This document shows, piece after piece, positions 8,128 to 17,540 of a stretch of 64,000 nt of DNA. This DNA is from Blastocatellia bacterium (lineage in GTDB: Bacteria; Acidobacteriota; Blastocatellia; UBA7656; JADIYM01). The position numbers and the translations under genes are program-made. The notes beneath the pieces were generated by a model, which did not search any database, was not told the origin of the DNA, and saw only the letters and a list, made by a program, of their open reading frames with translations. How positions within the stretch are numbered: the first letter of the stretch is position 1; every line of letters starts with the position of its first letter. The DNA is taken from the NCBI GenBank assembly GCA_021463145.1, contig JAJTWZ010000005.1, forward strand, positions 62,001 through 126,000. Reading direction: 5' to 3'.

Positions 8128-10080
8128 CTACGGATCCACCGCGATGAACTGTGCATTCACCCATCCCGCCTTGCCCCCTGCGCTCCGCACGCGGAACCAG
8201 GTCTTCTCTCCTGACGTCACGTCGCGTTTGAAGACGTACCCACGAATCGTCCGTCCGCGATCGGTGGTCTCGACGTAGAAGGAGTCGCCCGCATCTCGCA
8301 GGATGATCACCCCGCGCCCGCTTGGCAGTGTAGACGGAGAGCCCGCCGAATCGCCGCTGAACCGCGCTTCGCGGGCGATCACGCCTTCGTTCGCGTTCGT
8401 GTTCTCCTGCTCGGCGAGGACTTCGACGCGCTCCCCCGAATCGAGCAATCCGACCGCGGCGCCGCGAATGCTCGGCGAGTCGCGCACCGTCACTTTCGAC
8501 GAAGTGACCCGCCCCGTCCGCGTGCCGCCACCGGTGTTCCGATTCTCGTTCGGAACGGCCGTGTTCGTGTTCCGATTCGCCGCTGTGTTCTCGTTCTTGA
8601 CGGGCGGTAGCAGGACGTTCGAGCTTGGAGGAACGCCGGTATTCGTGTTCGTCAGGGGATCGATGCCGCCCTTGCCGCCACTCACGTCCGAATTGGAATT
8701 GGGGACGCCGCTTCCGGCGCGGTCCGCCGTGAACCGCTCGATAGCGTACTTCGCCCCGATCCCGAGTCCGACTCCGATCGCAAGCAGCACCACGCCCACC
8801 AGCACTTTCAATACGGCCGGCATCCCGGACTTCGCCGCCTCGGGTGGCGCCTGCTGCGGTACGGTGCGCCCCGGCATCTCCATCGCCGTTGGCGCATAGA
8901 CGGGCTGCGGAGGATAAGCGGGCCCGCCGTGAAGGTGCCCCAGCGGCGAGCCCTCCTGCAGATGCGCAAGCGGAGATGGCGACGGACTCGAAGGAGCCGG
9001 CGGAGTCGTGGCCGACGTCGAGACCTGGGCGACCGGAACCGTCATCGGCGCCGGCGCAAGCGGCATTGCCTCGGTCGACTGCGGCGACGCATTTGCCGCG
9101 CGAACGGCAGTTGAAAGCTCCTTCGCGAATTCGCCGGCGGACTGCTGCCTCGCCTCCGGCTTTTTCTGGAGCGCCCGCATCACGACCGACTCGACCGCCT
9201 GTGGAATCGACGGATTCCGGGCGCTCGGCGGCGGCGGAAGCTCGCTGACGTGAAGGGCGACGACTTCGGCGGAGTGCCTGGCGTAGAACGGCACGCTACC
9301 CGTCAGCATCTCGTAGAGGATTATCCCGAGGCTGTATATGTCGGAACGAGAATCGACCTCGCGGCCACGGCACTGCTCGGGCGACATGTAGGCGGGGGTC
9401 CCGATGACGGTTCCGGCTTGCGTCAACGTTGCGGAGGTCGTCGACAGGTCTCGCAGCTTCGCGATCCCGAAGTCGAGCACCTTCACCCTGTATCCATTCC
9501 CGGTGGATCGGACGAGGATGTTCTCGGGCTTCAGGTCCCGATGGACGATGTCGCGCTGATGAGCTTCGTCCAGCGCCGAGCAGATCTGGTCGAGAAGTTC
9601 GGACGCCAGGGAGAGCGACAGTTTTCCGCGACGTTCGATGAGCGCTCGAAGATCCTCTCCGTCGGCAAGCTCCATCACGAGGTAGACCGAATCGGCGGCG
9701 CCCACTCCGAAGTCGTAGATCGCCACGACGTTAGGATGTTTGAGCCTCGCCGCGGCCTGGGCCTCGCGCCGGAACCGCTCGATCGCGTTCGGATCGTGCA
9801 TCGTCTCGGTATGCAGGATCTTTATGGCCACCGAATCGCCGATGAGCAGACGCGTAGCCCGATAGACGCACCCCATGCCGCCCTCGCCGAGCAGGGCGTC
9901 GAGCCGGTACTTGCCTTCGATCGTGCGCCCGATCCGTGAGTTTGCGGCGAACGTAGGGCCTGCGGCGGCCCACTCGTCCCGCGCGCCAACGGGCGACTGT
10001 GCGGAGGGGGCGGACGCGCCGCAACGGGGGCAGAACCTGGCCCCGTCGACAATCTGCGTTCCACACGCGGTGCAGGTCAT
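8128..10080 (-). CDS. Ser/Thr protein kinase with N-terminal zinc ribbon and C-terminal SH3-like domain
   Basis: 650 residues. A zinc ribbon (Cys3, Cys6, Cys17, Cys20) is followed by a Hanks-type kinase, residues about 58-325: Gly loop GEGGMGCVY, Lys87, HRD catalytic loop at 180-182 (HRDLKPEN), DFG at 203-205, and PAYMSPEQ. A Pro/Ser-rich linker leads to one membrane helix (about 422-445), an Asn/Thr-rich linker, and a bacterial SH3-like region from about 525 to the end. The topology implies a cytosolic kinase with an extracytoplasmic SH3-like sensor, perhaps binding cell wall. I start at ATG 10080, directly before the zinc ribbon; GTG at 10107 is a longer alternative. All catalytic residues are present. 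Confidence 0.93.
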   Translation of the reverse strand: MTCTACGTQIVDGARFCPRCGASAPSAQSPVGARDEWAAAGPTFAANSRIGRTIEGKYRLDALLGEGGMGCVYRATRLLIGDSVAIKILHTETMHDPNAIERFRREAQAAARLKHPNVVAIYDFGVGAADSVYLVMELADGEDLRALIERRGKLSLSLASELLDQICSALDEAHQRDIVHRDLKPENILVRSTGNGYRVKVLDFGIAKLRDLSTTSATLTQAGTVIGTPAYMSPEQCRGREVDSRSDIYSLGIILYEMLTGSVPFYARHSAEVVALHVSELPPPPSARNPSIPQAVESVVMRALQKKPEARQQSAGEFAKELSTAVRAANASPQSTEAMPLAPAPMTVPVAQVSTSATTPPAPSSPSPSPLAHLQEGSPLGHLHGGPAYPPQPVYAPTAMEMPGRTVPQQAPPEAAKSGMPAVLKVLVGVVLLAIGVGLGIGAKYAIERFTADRAGSGVPNSNSDVSGGKGGIDPLTNTNTGVPPSSNVLLPPVKNENTAANRNTNTAVPNENRNTGGGTRTGRVTSSKVTVRDSPSIRGAAVGLLDSGERVEVLAEQENTNANEGVIAREARFSGDSAGSPSTLPSGRGVIILRDAGDSFYVETTDRGRTIRGYVFKRDVTSGEKTWFRVRSAGGKAGWVNAQFIAVDP

Positions 10081-10300
10081 GAGGAAATCCCGGCGATCGG
10101 TGTCCACAGGCTACGGTCCACACGGTGTCGAGTCAATCGGCGCTCGCCGGCGCGTGACGCCCTGGAGTCACGCCCACTCGACTTTCCGGAGGCGCAGTGT
10201 GCGGCCGCGGAGCGATCGAGGCAATATCCGCGGGTCGCGCGCAGGCGAGTCCGCGACCACGGAGCGGTCGATGTAATAGAAGACGCCAACAGGCCCTGCC

Positions 10301-10329
10301 TTGACGGGTCAGAGCCGCGAGACTAGCCT
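10301..10329 (+). promoter_or_regulatory. Promoter for the M15-hisIE-trpE-cyclophilin unit
   Basis: TTGACG at 10301-10306, a 17-base spacer, and TAGCCT at 10324-10329. The rest of the 10081-10367 gap shows no supported gene. The predicted start is about 32 bases before the ATG at 10368. Confidence 0.5.
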
Positions 10330-10367
10330 TTGCGCGACAGGCAACGCCTTCGCAACGTACCGAGTTC

Positions 10368-11297
10368 ATGCAGTTACGCCGTCCCGTCCTCGTCCGATCC
10401 GCGCTCTGCGTTGCCGCCCTCGCTGCACTCGCCGTGTTCGGAACCCGGTTCGTCCAGTCACGCTGGGAGCAGAATTCAAAGATGGAAGTTGCCGGAGACC
10501 CCGCCAGCTCCGAAATGCCCGTCGCGACCACGGCAGGTGAGCGGGGATCCGCCTCGAGCCTCGCGACGCTTCTCGGATCCAACATCGCGATCGATCGCAA
10601 CGATCCGGTACAGATGCGGATTCTTGCCGACTACGGCTCCGTGTTCGTGACCACGGCCGTCCCGCCGCCTACCGTCGTGTTCTCTGGCGACGAGCAGGTA
10701 CGTCTCTGGCAGTCGAGCGTGGAGGTTTCGCGCGAGTCGCTCGGCGGCACGACGATCGAATTGCAGTCGCCGGCGATGTCCGCCCTTCTCGAGGCTCGCG
10801 CCGAAGCAAAAGCCGCTCAGCTCGACATCACCCCGAGGGGAGCCGACGGCGCTCGCCGCAGCTACGAAGACACTGTCCGCCTGTGGACGAGCCGCGTCGA
10901 CCCGGCGCTCGATCACTGGGTAACGCGTAAGAAGCTGACCGTCGAAGACCGGACCCGCATCCGGTCGTTGACTCCGCGCGACCAGATTCCCGAAGTCCTC
11001 GCCCTCGAGAAACGCGGCGTCTTTTTCAGTACCGGCTTCGACAAGTCGATTCTCTACTCCGTTGCGGCGCCGGGCACGTCGCAGCATCTGTCGATGCTTG
11101 CCCTCGACGTGGCGCAGTTCGAGAACGCGGAGGTCCGCAGGATCCTCGCACGGCACGGATGGTTCCAGACTGTCGTGAGCGACCTGCCGCATTTCACCTA
11201 TCTCGGCGTCGCCGAGGACAAGCTCGTGACGCTCGGCCTCAAGAAGGTCTCGAGTGGCGGCCGCATCTTCTGGATTCCGGACATGTCGTTACTCTGA
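10368..11297 (+). CDS. M15/VanY-like D-Ala-D-Ala carboxypeptidase-type protein
   Basis: 309 residues. An N-terminal signal anchor (about residues 7-25) is followed by an unrecognised region. Near the C terminus lies a divergent M15 metallopeptidase segment: SQHLSMLALDV supplies the usual His and Asp zinc ligands, and PHFTYLG supplies the second His, in place of the usual SxHxxGxAxD and HxxY. The likely role is trimming peptidoglycan peptides outside the membrane. The divergence of the flanking residues leaves room for an inactive or altered enzyme. It is six bases upstream of hisIE and probably co-transcribed, although no metabolic link is obvious. Confidence 0.7.
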   Translation: MQLRRPVLVRSALCVAALAALAVFGTRFVQSRWEQNSKMEVAGDPASSEMPVATTAGERGSASSLATLLGSNIAIDRNDPVQMRILADYGSVFVTTAVPPPTVVFSGDEQVRLWQSSVEVSRESLGGTTIELQSPAMSALLEARAEAKAAQLDITPRGADGARRSYEDTVRLWTSRVDPALDHWVTRKKLTVEDRTRIRSLTPRDQIPEVLALEKRGVFFSTGFDKSILYSVAAPGTSQHLSMLALDVAQFENAEVRRILARHGWFQTVVSDLPHFTYLGVAEDKLVTLGLKKVSSGGRIFWIPDMSLL

Positions 11298-11303
11298 GCT
11301 GCC

Positions 11304-12038
11304 ATGGAACTCGAGACAATCCAATTCGACGAGCAGGGGCTTGTGCCAACCGTTGTCCAGGATCACGCAACGGGCGACGTTCTCATGGTGGCGTGGATGA
11401 ACGCCGAAAGCCTGGCAAGGACGCTGCAGACCGGAGAAACGTGGTTCTGGAGCCGCTCGCGATCGGAACTCTGGAACAAGGGCGCGTCGTCGGGAAACCG
11501 GCAGCGCGTGGTAGAGCTCCGGCTCGATTGCGACGGCGATACGCTGCTGGTCAGGGTTCATCGTGACGGACCGGCGTGCCACACGGGCGAAGATTCCTGC
11601 TTCTACAGACCGCTTGCCGGCCCGACGCCGCACGCGAACGGTTCGAGCCAGATAGTCGCGGCCACGGCCGCGCGGGAACGCACGGTTTCCGTCGTCGACG
11701 TCGAATCGATGGAAGTCGGAATCCTGCTCAACGATCTCTCCACGCTCATCAGACTGCGCGAGGCGGAGCGGCCCGAAAATTCCTACACGACTTACCTTTT
11801 TAACAGCGGGCTCGACAAGATACTCAAGAAGGTTGGAGAAGAGGCCACCGAGACCGTCATCGCGGCAAAAAACGGCTCGTCGCGCGAACTGACGTCCGAG
11901 CTGGCCGATCTCTTCTACCATCTGCTCGTCCTGATGGTGGAGCGAGGCATCGGACTCACCGACGTATGCCGCGAGCTCGCGGGGCGGGCCGGAAGACGGC
12001 CAGATCCTAAGTACGGCGTCACGGCGCGGGAGAACTGA
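11304..12038 (+). CDS. hisIE: Bifunctional phosphoribosyl-AMP cyclohydrolase / phosphoribosyl-ATP pyrophosphatase
   Basis: 244 residues catalysing steps two and three of histidine synthesis. HisI domain, about residues 5-110: [19 protein letters not shown], metal motif DCDGDT, and [12 protein letters not shown] with zinc cysteines. HisE domain, about 135-225: [20 protein letters not shown] and the helix [14 protein letters not shown]. The protein is somewhat longer than typical because of the linker. No other his gene lies in the window. The stop is followed one base later by the trpE ATG, so histidine and tryptophan genes are translationally close here. Confidence 0.95.
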   Translation: MELETIQFDEQGLVPTVVQDHATGDVLMVAWMNAESLARTLQTGETWFWSRSRSELWNKGASSGNRQRVVELRLDCDGDTLLVRVHRDGPACHTGEDSCFYRPLAGPTPHANGSSQIVAATAARERTVSVVDVESMEVGILLNDLSTLIRLREAERPENSYTTYLFNSGLDKILKKVGEEATETVIAAKNGSSRELTSELADLFYHLLVLMVERGIGLTDVCRELAGRAGRRPDPKYGVTAREN

Positions 12039-12039
12039 G

Positions 12040-13548
12040 ATGGAGAACTTCTCGGACGGTACCCGCCGCCAGCGCACCTCGCCGGCCACCTACGAGGCTT
12101 TCCTCGAGCTGTGCCGCCTCGGCACCGTCGTGCCCGTCGTCAAGCGCGTCACCGCCGATCTGATGACGCCGGTTTCCGCGTTCCTCAAGATTGCCGGACG
12201 CGCATCGCACGCGTTCCTTCTCGAGTCGGTCGAAGGCGGAGAGAAGGTCGCGCGCTATTCGTTCCTCGGCACACAGCCGCACATGCTGCTCCACTGCCGG
12301 GACGGTAAGGTCTGGGTGGAGGAAAACGGCGAGCGGCGCGAGGAAGACACCCCGCCACTGATCGCCATGCGCCGGCACGCGGGACGGTTCGTGCCGGTGA
12401 AGGTCGACGACCTTCCTCCGTTCTCGGGCGGCGCGGTTGGCTTCATGGGTTACGGCGCGATCCACTGGTTCGAGAAGCTGCCGGACCGGCATCCGAACGA
12501 GACCGGCGTCGACGATGCGATCATGGCGTTCTTCGCGACCCTGGTTGCATTCGACCACGCCAGGCAGGAGATGGTCATCGTCTCGAACGTCTTCACGGAA
12601 GGCCGCAAGGAAGGCCTCGAGGCCGAATACCAGACGGCGCTCGACCGCATCGCGGAGATCGAGGCGATGCTCGAAGACCACGTCGATGTACCGCCGGATT
12701 ACGAGGGCGAAAGGAACCGCACACGGTCGAACTTCCGTCGCGAGGACTTCGAAGCCGCTGTCGAACGCGCCAAGGAATACATCGCGGCCGGCGATATCTT
12801 CCAGGTCGTGCTCTCGCAGCGCATCGAGATCACAATGGGCGTGCACCCGTTCCAGGTGTATCGCGCGCTTCGCATCGTCAACCCGTCGCCGTACATGTTC
12901 TATCTGAAGCTCGGCGACACGACGTTGCTGGGAGCCTCGCCGGAAATGCTCGTTCGCTGCACTGGCCGGCGTGTTGACTACCGCCCGATCGCCGGAACCC
13001 GGCCACGGGGGGCGACCGACGTCGAGGACATGCTGCTCGGCGAGGAACTGCGCACGGACGAGAAGGAAACGGCCGAGCACATCATGCTCGTCGACCTCGG
13101 ACGCAACGACCTTGGACGCGTATGCGACTACGGCAGCGTCGAAGTCACGGAACTCATGACTGTCGAACGCTACAGCCACGTCATGCACCTCGTTTCGGGC
13201 ATCAAAGGCCGGCTCCGCGCGGGCAGCGACCGGTTCGATGCGCTCGCGGCGTGTTTTCCGGCGGGGACGGTCTCCGGCGCGCCGAAACTGCGCGCGATGC
13301 AGATAATCGACGAGCTCGAGCCTGATCATCGAAGCGTCTACTCGGGCACGGTGTTCTACGTCGATTACACGGGCAATCTCGATTCGTGCATCGCGATCCG
13401 CACTCTGCTCGTGACCAACGGCAAGGCATACCTCCAGGTCGGCGCTGGAATCGTCGCCGACTCGCAGGCAACCAACGAATACATCGAGACGATCAACAAG
13501 GCGAGAGCGATTATGCGCGCCATCGAACTGGCCGAGGAGGGACTGTGA
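12040..13548 (+). CDS. trpE: Anthranilate synthase component I
   Basis: 502 residues. It makes anthranilate from chorismate using ammonia from TrpG, the first step of tryptophan synthesis. The LLES motif of the tryptophan feedback site is visible (HAFLLESVEGGEK). Chorismate-binding hallmarks follow: IFQVVLSQR, PSPYMFYLK, PIAGTRPRG, DEKETAEHIMLVDLGRNDLG and the C-terminal GAGIVADS. GGGAG lies about 7 bases before the ATG. Its partner trpG is some 2.3 kb downstream, not adjacent. The stop overlaps the GTG of the cyclophilin gene. No Trp-rich leader peptide was found upstream, so control by attenuation is not supported here. Confidence 0.96.
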   Translation: MENFSDGTRRQRTSPATYEAFLELCRLGTVVPVVKRVTADLMTPVSAFLKIAGRASHAFLLESVEGGEKVARYSFLGTQPHMLLHCRDGKVWVEENGERREEDTPPLIAMRRHAGRFVPVKVDDLPPFSGGAVGFMGYGAIHWFEKLPDRHPNETGVDDAIMAFFATLVAFDHARQEMVIVSNVFTEGRKEGLEAEYQTALDRIAEIEAMLEDHVDVPPDYEGERNRTRSNFRREDFEAAVERAKEYIAAGDIFQVVLSQRIEITMGVHPFQVYRALRIVNPSPYMFYLKLGDTTLLGASPEMLVRCTGRRVDYRPIAGTRPRGATDVEDMLLGEELRTDEKETAEHIMLVDLGRNDLGRVCDYGSVEVTELMTVERYSHVMHLVSGIKGRLRAGSDRFDALAACFPAGTVSGAPKLRAMQIIDELEPDHRSVYSGTVFYVDYTGNLDSCIAIRTLLVTNGKAYLQVGAGIVADSQATNEYIETINKARAIMRAIELAEEGL

Positions 13549-14651
13549 TCGCACGACACTCCGGGTCTCGCATCGCGGCCGTCGGCCTCGCCGCGGCCTT
13601 GCTCATCGCCTTCGCGCCGTCCGTCGTGCGCGCTCAGCAGGACGCGACGAAACTCGAAGCGTTCGTCGAGACGTCGAAGGGCGCGATCACGCTCCGGTTC
13701 TTCCCGGCCGAAGCGCCGCGCCACGTCGCTCACTTCATCGAAACGGCGAGCAAGGGCGGATTCGACGGAACGACGTTCCATCGGGCCATTCCGTACGCGA
13801 TCGTTCAGGGTGGCGATCCGCTCTCGAAGGATCCCAGGAAGAAGCCGCAATACGGAACTGGCGGACTGAAACTCCTTCCGGACGAGACCAGTGCGATCAA
13901 GCATCTCGCCGGAGCCGTCTCTGCCGTAATGCTCGTGGATGCGGCGGGCGCGCCGATTCCTGGAAGTTCGGGCACCCAGTTCTTCATCTGCGATACCTGG
14001 CAGCAGCAACTGGACGGGAAGTTTTCCGTGTTCGCCTGGGTGGTGGACGGAATGGACGTCGTGCGCCAGATCTCGGCACTTCCACGCATCGGCGACCGGA
14101 TCGAGGAGCGCGTCACGATCACGAAGGTGACAATCCGCCCGGTGTCGCCCCCGGATCCGGAGATCGGAACTTTGAGGGTACGGCTCGACACGACGGCGGG
14201 CGAGATGGTGTGGGATCTGTTGCCGACCGCGCCCGAGAACGCGCGCAACTTCGTGCGGCTCGCCCGGTCCGGGTACTACGACGGAGCTACGATTTACCGC
14301 GCGATCGCGGGCCTGCTGATCCAGGGCGCGTCGGCGGAAGGCTGGCCCGCCGACAGTCCCAATCGCAAGCGCAGTTTCAGCATCTGGAACGTTCCCGACG
14401 AGTTCACCGCAGAGGTTCCGTTCGAACGTGGCATCGTCGGAATGGCGCACAGCGCAGCGGCCAACAGCGCGAACGTGCATTTTTTCGTGCTCGTGAACCG
14501 CGCCGCGAACCTCGACGGGAAGTACACGCCGTTTGCGAAGGTCGTGAGCGGCATCGAGATCGCCGAAGCGCTCTCCAGGCAGCCGGCGGTCGAAGAGAAA
14601 CTGACGGCGCCGGTGACGATCCGCAAAGTGACGATCGAAAAGCGGCCGTAG
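13545..14651 (+). CDS. Exported protein with two cyclophilin domains
   Basis: 368 residues. A signal peptide probably ends after VVRA (about residue 26). Two cyclophilin-type peptidyl-prolyl isomerase domains follow. Domain 1 (about 32-195) keeps FHRAI, QGGD and GTQFFIC. Domain 2 (about 205-368) has IYRAIAGLLIQG without the GGD motif and HFFVLVNR for the FFI strand, so it may be structural or weakly active. The likely role is folding of exported proteins. The start is GTG, overlapping the trpE stop (GTGA) with GGAGG 5 bases upstream, which shows tight coupling to trpE despite unrelated function. Confidence 0.9.
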   Translation: MIARHSGSRIAAVGLAAALLIAFAPSVVRAQQDATKLEAFVETSKGAITLRFFPAEAPRHVAHFIETASKGGFDGTTFHRAIPYAIVQGGDPLSKDPRKKPQYGTGGLKLLPDETSAIKHLAGAVSAVMLVDAAGAPIPGSSGTQFFICDTWQQQLDGKFSVFAWVVDGMDVVRQISALPRIGDRIEERVTITKVTIRPVSPPDPEIGTLRVRLDTTAGEMVWDLLPTAPENARNFVRLARSGYYDGATIYRAIAGLLIQGASAEGWPADSPNRKRSFSIWNVPDEFTAEVPFERGIVGMAHSAAANSANVHFFVLVNRAANLDGKYTPFAKVVSGIEIAEALSRQPAVEEKLTAPVTIRKVTIEKRP

Positions 14652-14654
14652 CGG

Positions 14655-14690
14655 GACGATCGGAGCCGGGAGCGATGGCAACCGGGTAAG
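14655..14690 (+). repeat. Dispersed intergenic repeat, copy 1
   Basis: Contains GATCGGAGCCGGGAGCGAT followed by GGCAACCGGGT, four bases after a stop codon. It matches copies at 17413, 17481 (reverse), 42423 (reverse), 50419 and 50527 (reverse). Confidence 0.7.
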
Positions 14691-14765
14691 AACGCGGCCC
14701 GCTCTTCGTGGCTGCATCCTGGTGTCCGGTCGCGCCGCACCGGAGCGCCCTCCGGCCACGAATCG

Positions 14766-14969
14766 TCAGCGGCCGCGCGCCACTTCGCGCCACTTCGCCC
14801 GGAGCAGGTCCGCCTGGAACCGCGCTTCCGCCGCGCGACGTTCGTGCTTGAGCGCGCGCTTCCATTGACGTACCGCCTCACGGCTCGATCGCGCCATCAA
14901 GATGAATATCTGCGTGGTCGCAGCGCCGAGAATCGCCAGTCCAGCTATGGTGAGTATGTTCTGCCACAC
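14766..14969 (-). CDS. Small membrane-anchored protein, unknown
   Basis: 67 residues: one N-terminal hydrophobic helix (LTIAGLAILGAATTQIFILM), then a strongly basic, probably helical tail (SREAVRQWKRALKHERRAAEAR). I chose the GTG at 14969 because GGAGG lies 8 bases upstream; the longer frame has no comparable signal. I do not recognise a family. The look is that of a single-pass protein with a cytosolic helical tail. It stands alone between the cyclophilin gene (convergent) and a zinc-ribbon membrane gene. Confidence 0.55.
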   Translation of the reverse strand: MWQNILTIAGLAILGAATTQIFILMARSSREAVRQWKRALKHERRAAEARFQADLLRAKWREVARGR

Positions 14970-15159
14970 GACGGCCACCTCCTGAATGGCGGCCGCTACT
15001 GCGAACCGCGTGCCAGTCAACTCGGCCGGCAATTTCAGGGAAATGGCGCACGATGCCCCGACTTTCTTCACCTGTCGTGAAGAAAATCCTCACTCTCGAG
15101 CGCGGCTGGCTGGATCGAAGAGCCGTCAATCACGCGCCGCGCCGCTCACCTGGAAACGT

Positions 15160-15675
15160 CTAGCGCTCCCGCTCTTCGACCACTGGAGAAGCGTAGTCTC
15201 CCAGACGCGATGTCGTGTGCTCGACGACGCTGCCCACCGGATGCCGATACGAAGGAGCTGGCAGCGCAGCCTGTTGCGCCGGCGAAGAAACGGCGGCAGA
15301 CGTCGTGACGGAAGGCGCAAGTGGCGAGCCCTTCCTGCCCGACAGGAGCCCCAGCAACATCCGGATGATCATGACAAGGCCGAAAACGCCGAATCCCGCC
15401 GCGAAGAAGATCACCGGCACTATCGCGCCTCCAATCTGCGGCGCAAGGATGTCGGACAGGGCCAGCACAGCGCCAAAGATCGTCACGAATCCGACGACTC
15501 CGATGATCGCCACGACGGAGAGAACCCCGCCAACGTGGCGTGGTCCAATAAGCGACGACGTGTCCTGCCCTAACGGCTGCGTGAGCGCCGTCCTGAGCAC
15601 TTCCAGATTCGCTCCGCACCTGCTGCAGTAGCGCGTCGTGTCCAGATTTTGCGTGCCGCAGTCTATGCAGTGCAT
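15160..15675 (-). CDS. Zinc-ribbon membrane protein, unknown
   Basis: 171 residues. An N-terminal zinc ribbon (MHCIDCGTQNLDTTRYCSRCG, four cysteines within the first 20 residues) is followed by two membrane helices (GVLSVVAIIGVVGFVTIFGAV and GAIVPVIFFAAGFGVFGLVMI) and an Ala/Pro-rich polar tail. GGAGG is placed about 10 bases before the chosen ATG. The zinc ribbon matches that of the kinase at 8128-10080 in style, a common accessory of membrane sensors in such genomes. No function can be assigned; it is transcribed divergently from trpG. Confidence 0.75.
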   Translation of the reverse strand: MHCIDCGTQNLDTTRYCSRCGANLEVLRTALTQPLGQDTSSLIGPRHVGGVLSVVAIIGVVGFVTIFGAVLALSDILAPQIGGAIVPVIFFAAGFGVFGLVMIIRMLLGLLSGRKGSPLAPSVTTSAAVSSPAQQAALPAPSYRHPVGSVVEHTTSRLGDYASPVVEERER

Positions 15676-15785
15676 GGTAGAGGAACCTCCGGCTGGAGCC
15701 TGCTGATCGTCAGAAGCGCTCCTACGCTTTGCGGAGACCATAGGTTCAACCCGGCGTGCTGTCAAACCATGCGTCCCCGGCCGCT

Positions 15786-15815
15786 TTGCGTTCCCGGCGG
15801 ATGTGGATTTAGGAT
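15786..15815 (+). promoter_or_regulatory. trpG promoter, near-leaderless
   Basis: TTGCGT (15786-15791), 18-base spacer, TAGGAT (15810-15815). The start codon is at 15825, so the mRNA would have a leader of only a few bases, and no Shine-Dalgarno is visible. Confidence 0.55.
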
Positions 15816-15824
15816 CACGCGGAC

Positions 15825-16409
15825 ATGCTGCTCGTCATAGACAACTACGATTCGTTCACCTACAACCTCGTCCAGTATCTCGGCGAACTGCGGGCCGATC
15901 CGCACGTGGTGCGCAACGACGCCATCGGTCTCGAGGAGATCGCAATCAAGGCGCCCTCGCACATCCTCATCTCGCCTGGACCCGGCACGCCGGAAAAGGC
16001 AGGCATCTGCCTCGACATCGTTCTGACATTTGCGAAGACGACGCCGATACTGGGGGTCTGCCTCGGCCATCAGGCGATCGGACAGGCATATGGAGCCAAG
16101 GTCGTCCGGGCGCCGTACCTGATGCACGGCAAGACCAGCGAAATCTGTCACGATGGCAACTCCATCTTCGAGGGCTTGCCCTACCGCTTTCCGGCGACGC
16201 GATATCACTCGCTGGTCGTCGACCGAGAGTCGATTCCCGATTGCCTCGAGGTCTCGGCGACTACGCCCGACGGTGTCGTAATGGGCCTCCGACATCGCGA
16301 GTACCCCTGCGAAGGCGTTCAGTTCCACCCCGAGTCCATCATGACGGCGCACGGCAAGCAGATGTTGACGAACTTCCTGAAGCGCACGGGGACCGGCCCG
16401 CTCGCGTGA
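15825..16409 (+). CDS. trpG: Anthranilate synthase component II (glutamine amidotransferase)
   Basis: 194 residues. A class I glutamine amidotransferase that supplies ammonia to TrpE. The catalytic triad is visible: nucleophile Cys79 in [10 protein letters not shown], and His168 and Glu170 in VQFHPES. The N-terminal [18 protein letters not shown] and [12 protein letters not shown] are typical. The same protein may also serve p-aminobenzoate synthesis, as in species with one shared amidotransferase; no pabB lies nearby. The stop overlaps the trpD GTG by three bases. The mRNA is probably leaderless. Confidence 0.95.
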   Translation: MLLVIDNYDSFTYNLVQYLGELRADPHVVRNDAIGLEEIAIKAPSHILISPGPGTPEKAGICLDIVLTFAKTTPILGVCLGHQAIGQAYGAKVVRAPYLMHGKTSEICHDGNSIFEGLPYRFPATRYHSLVVDRESIPDCLEVSATTPDGVVMGLRHREYPCEGVQFHPESIMTAHGKQMLTNFLKRTGTGPLA

Positions 16410-17434
16410 TTTCCGTTCTGCTTGCACGGCTGGCCGCGCGCGAGGATCTGACTCGCGAGGAAGCGGCGAATCTAGTCGCGTGCCTCGTCGACGAATCCGT
16501 ATCGGAAGCTCAGGTGGGAGCGGCACTCGTCGCGCTTTCCATGAAGGGCGAGACCGTGGATGAGCTCGCCGGTCTCGCCGAAGCTCTTCGCGAACGGGCA
16601 ATTCCGGTCCGCACGCGCCACAGCCTGTTTCTCGACACCGCCGGCACCGGAGGCGACGGTTCGGGGACGTTCAACATTTCGACGACGGCCGCCTTCGTCA
16701 TTGCGGCCGCCGGGCTGCCGGTGGCGAAGCACGGCAACCGGGCTGCTTCGTCGCGGTCGGGCAGTGCCGACGTTCTCGCGGCCCTCGGCGTTTCGATCGA
16801 TGCGGACGCCGACACGGCCGGCGCGTGCCTGGACGACATCGGGATCTGCTTCATGTTTGCTCCGCACTTCCATTCCGCAACGCGCCGTGTCGCGCAGGTT
16901 CGCCGCGAACTGGGCATACGGACCGCGTTCAACCTGCTCGGGCCGCTTACGAATCCGGCTCGCGCGCCGCGACAGATAATCGGGGTTGGAGCCGCTTCCG
17001 CGGTCGGCCGGATGGCGGAAGTCGCAGCGAGGCTCGGGACCGAACGGGCGTGGATACTTCACGGGGACGGACTTGACGAGCTGTCGATCAGCGGACCCAC
17101 AACGGTAGCCGAAGTTCGCGACGGTGCGATTACGGGCGTACGGGAAGTCTGCCCCGAGGACGCCGGCCTGCGGCGCGCGTCGGCTGACTCCTGCGCCGGT
17201 GGCACTCCGGAAGAGAACGCGGCCGTGCTCGAGGCGATCCTCGACGGCCGGATCCGCGACGCGCGACGCGACATCACCGTGCTGAATGCCGCCGCCGGCC
17301 TCGTCGTCGGAGATATCGAGAACACGCTCTCCGGCGCCGCGCGCCGCGCCGAAGCCGCAATCGATTCGGGCGCCGCCCGCCGTCTGCTCGACGCCCAACG
17401 CCAGTGGCGTAGAGATCGGAGCCGCGAGCGATAA
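16406..17434 (+). CDS. trpD: Anthranilate phosphoribosyltransferase
   Basis: 342 residues. It transfers phosphoribose from PRPP to anthranilate. The glycine-rich PRPP loop [17 protein letters not shown], the [17 protein letters not shown] segment (Ser/Arg of the active site) and LGPLTNPA are present. The start is the GTG that overlaps the trpG stop (GTGA). The last eight codons (ending RDRSRER) lie inside a dispersed repeat (17413-17445), so the natural C terminus has apparently been replaced or extended by the repeat. Confidence 0.95.
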   Translation: MISVLLARLAAREDLTREEAANLVACLVDESVSEAQVGAALVALSMKGETVDELAGLAEALRERAIPVRTRHSLFLDTAGTGGDGSGTFNISTTAAFVIAAAGLPVAKHGNRAASSRSGSADVLAALGVSIDADADTAGACLDDIGICFMFAPHFHSATRRVAQVRRELGIRTAFNLLGPLTNPARAPRQIIGVGAASAVGRMAEVAARLGTERAWILHGDGLDELSISGPTTVAEVRDGAITGVREVCPEDAGLRRASADSCAGGTPEENAAVLEAILDGRIRDARRDITVLNAAAGLVVGDIENTLSGAARRAEAAIDSGAARRLLDAQRQWRRDRSRER

Positions 17435-17517
17435 GGACCGGGTCGAGGCTCTGTAACGCCACGGCACCCGTATCTGCTGACGACCCGGACGCCATCCCTC
17501 CCGGCTCCGATCGTTCC
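17413..17517. repeat. Inverted pair of dispersed intergenic repeats
   Basis: A forward copy (17413-17445) overlaps the trpD 3' end; a reverse copy (17481-17517) lies 35 bases later. Together they can form a long hairpin at the end of the trpGD transcript. There is no T-run, so it need not terminate. Confidence 0.7.
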
Positions 17518-17524
17518 ACTGCGC

Positions 17525-17530
17525 TACAAT
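17525..17530 (+). promoter_or_regulatory. -10 box of the kinase at 17541
   Basis: TACAAT ends 10 bases before the ATG at 17541, so transcription would begin about 3-4 bases before it. No clear -35 is seen. Confidence 0.4.
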
Positions 17531-17540
17531 CGGCTGCGCA

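Noticed and set aside
11900-12040. Trp-rich leader peptide before trpE
   Set aside because: trpE follows hisIE by one base, with no room for a leader or an attenuator.
12019-13554. Long minus-strand open frame opposite trpE
   Set aside because: Antisense to an unmistakable trpE; composition reflects its codon use in a G+C-rich genome.
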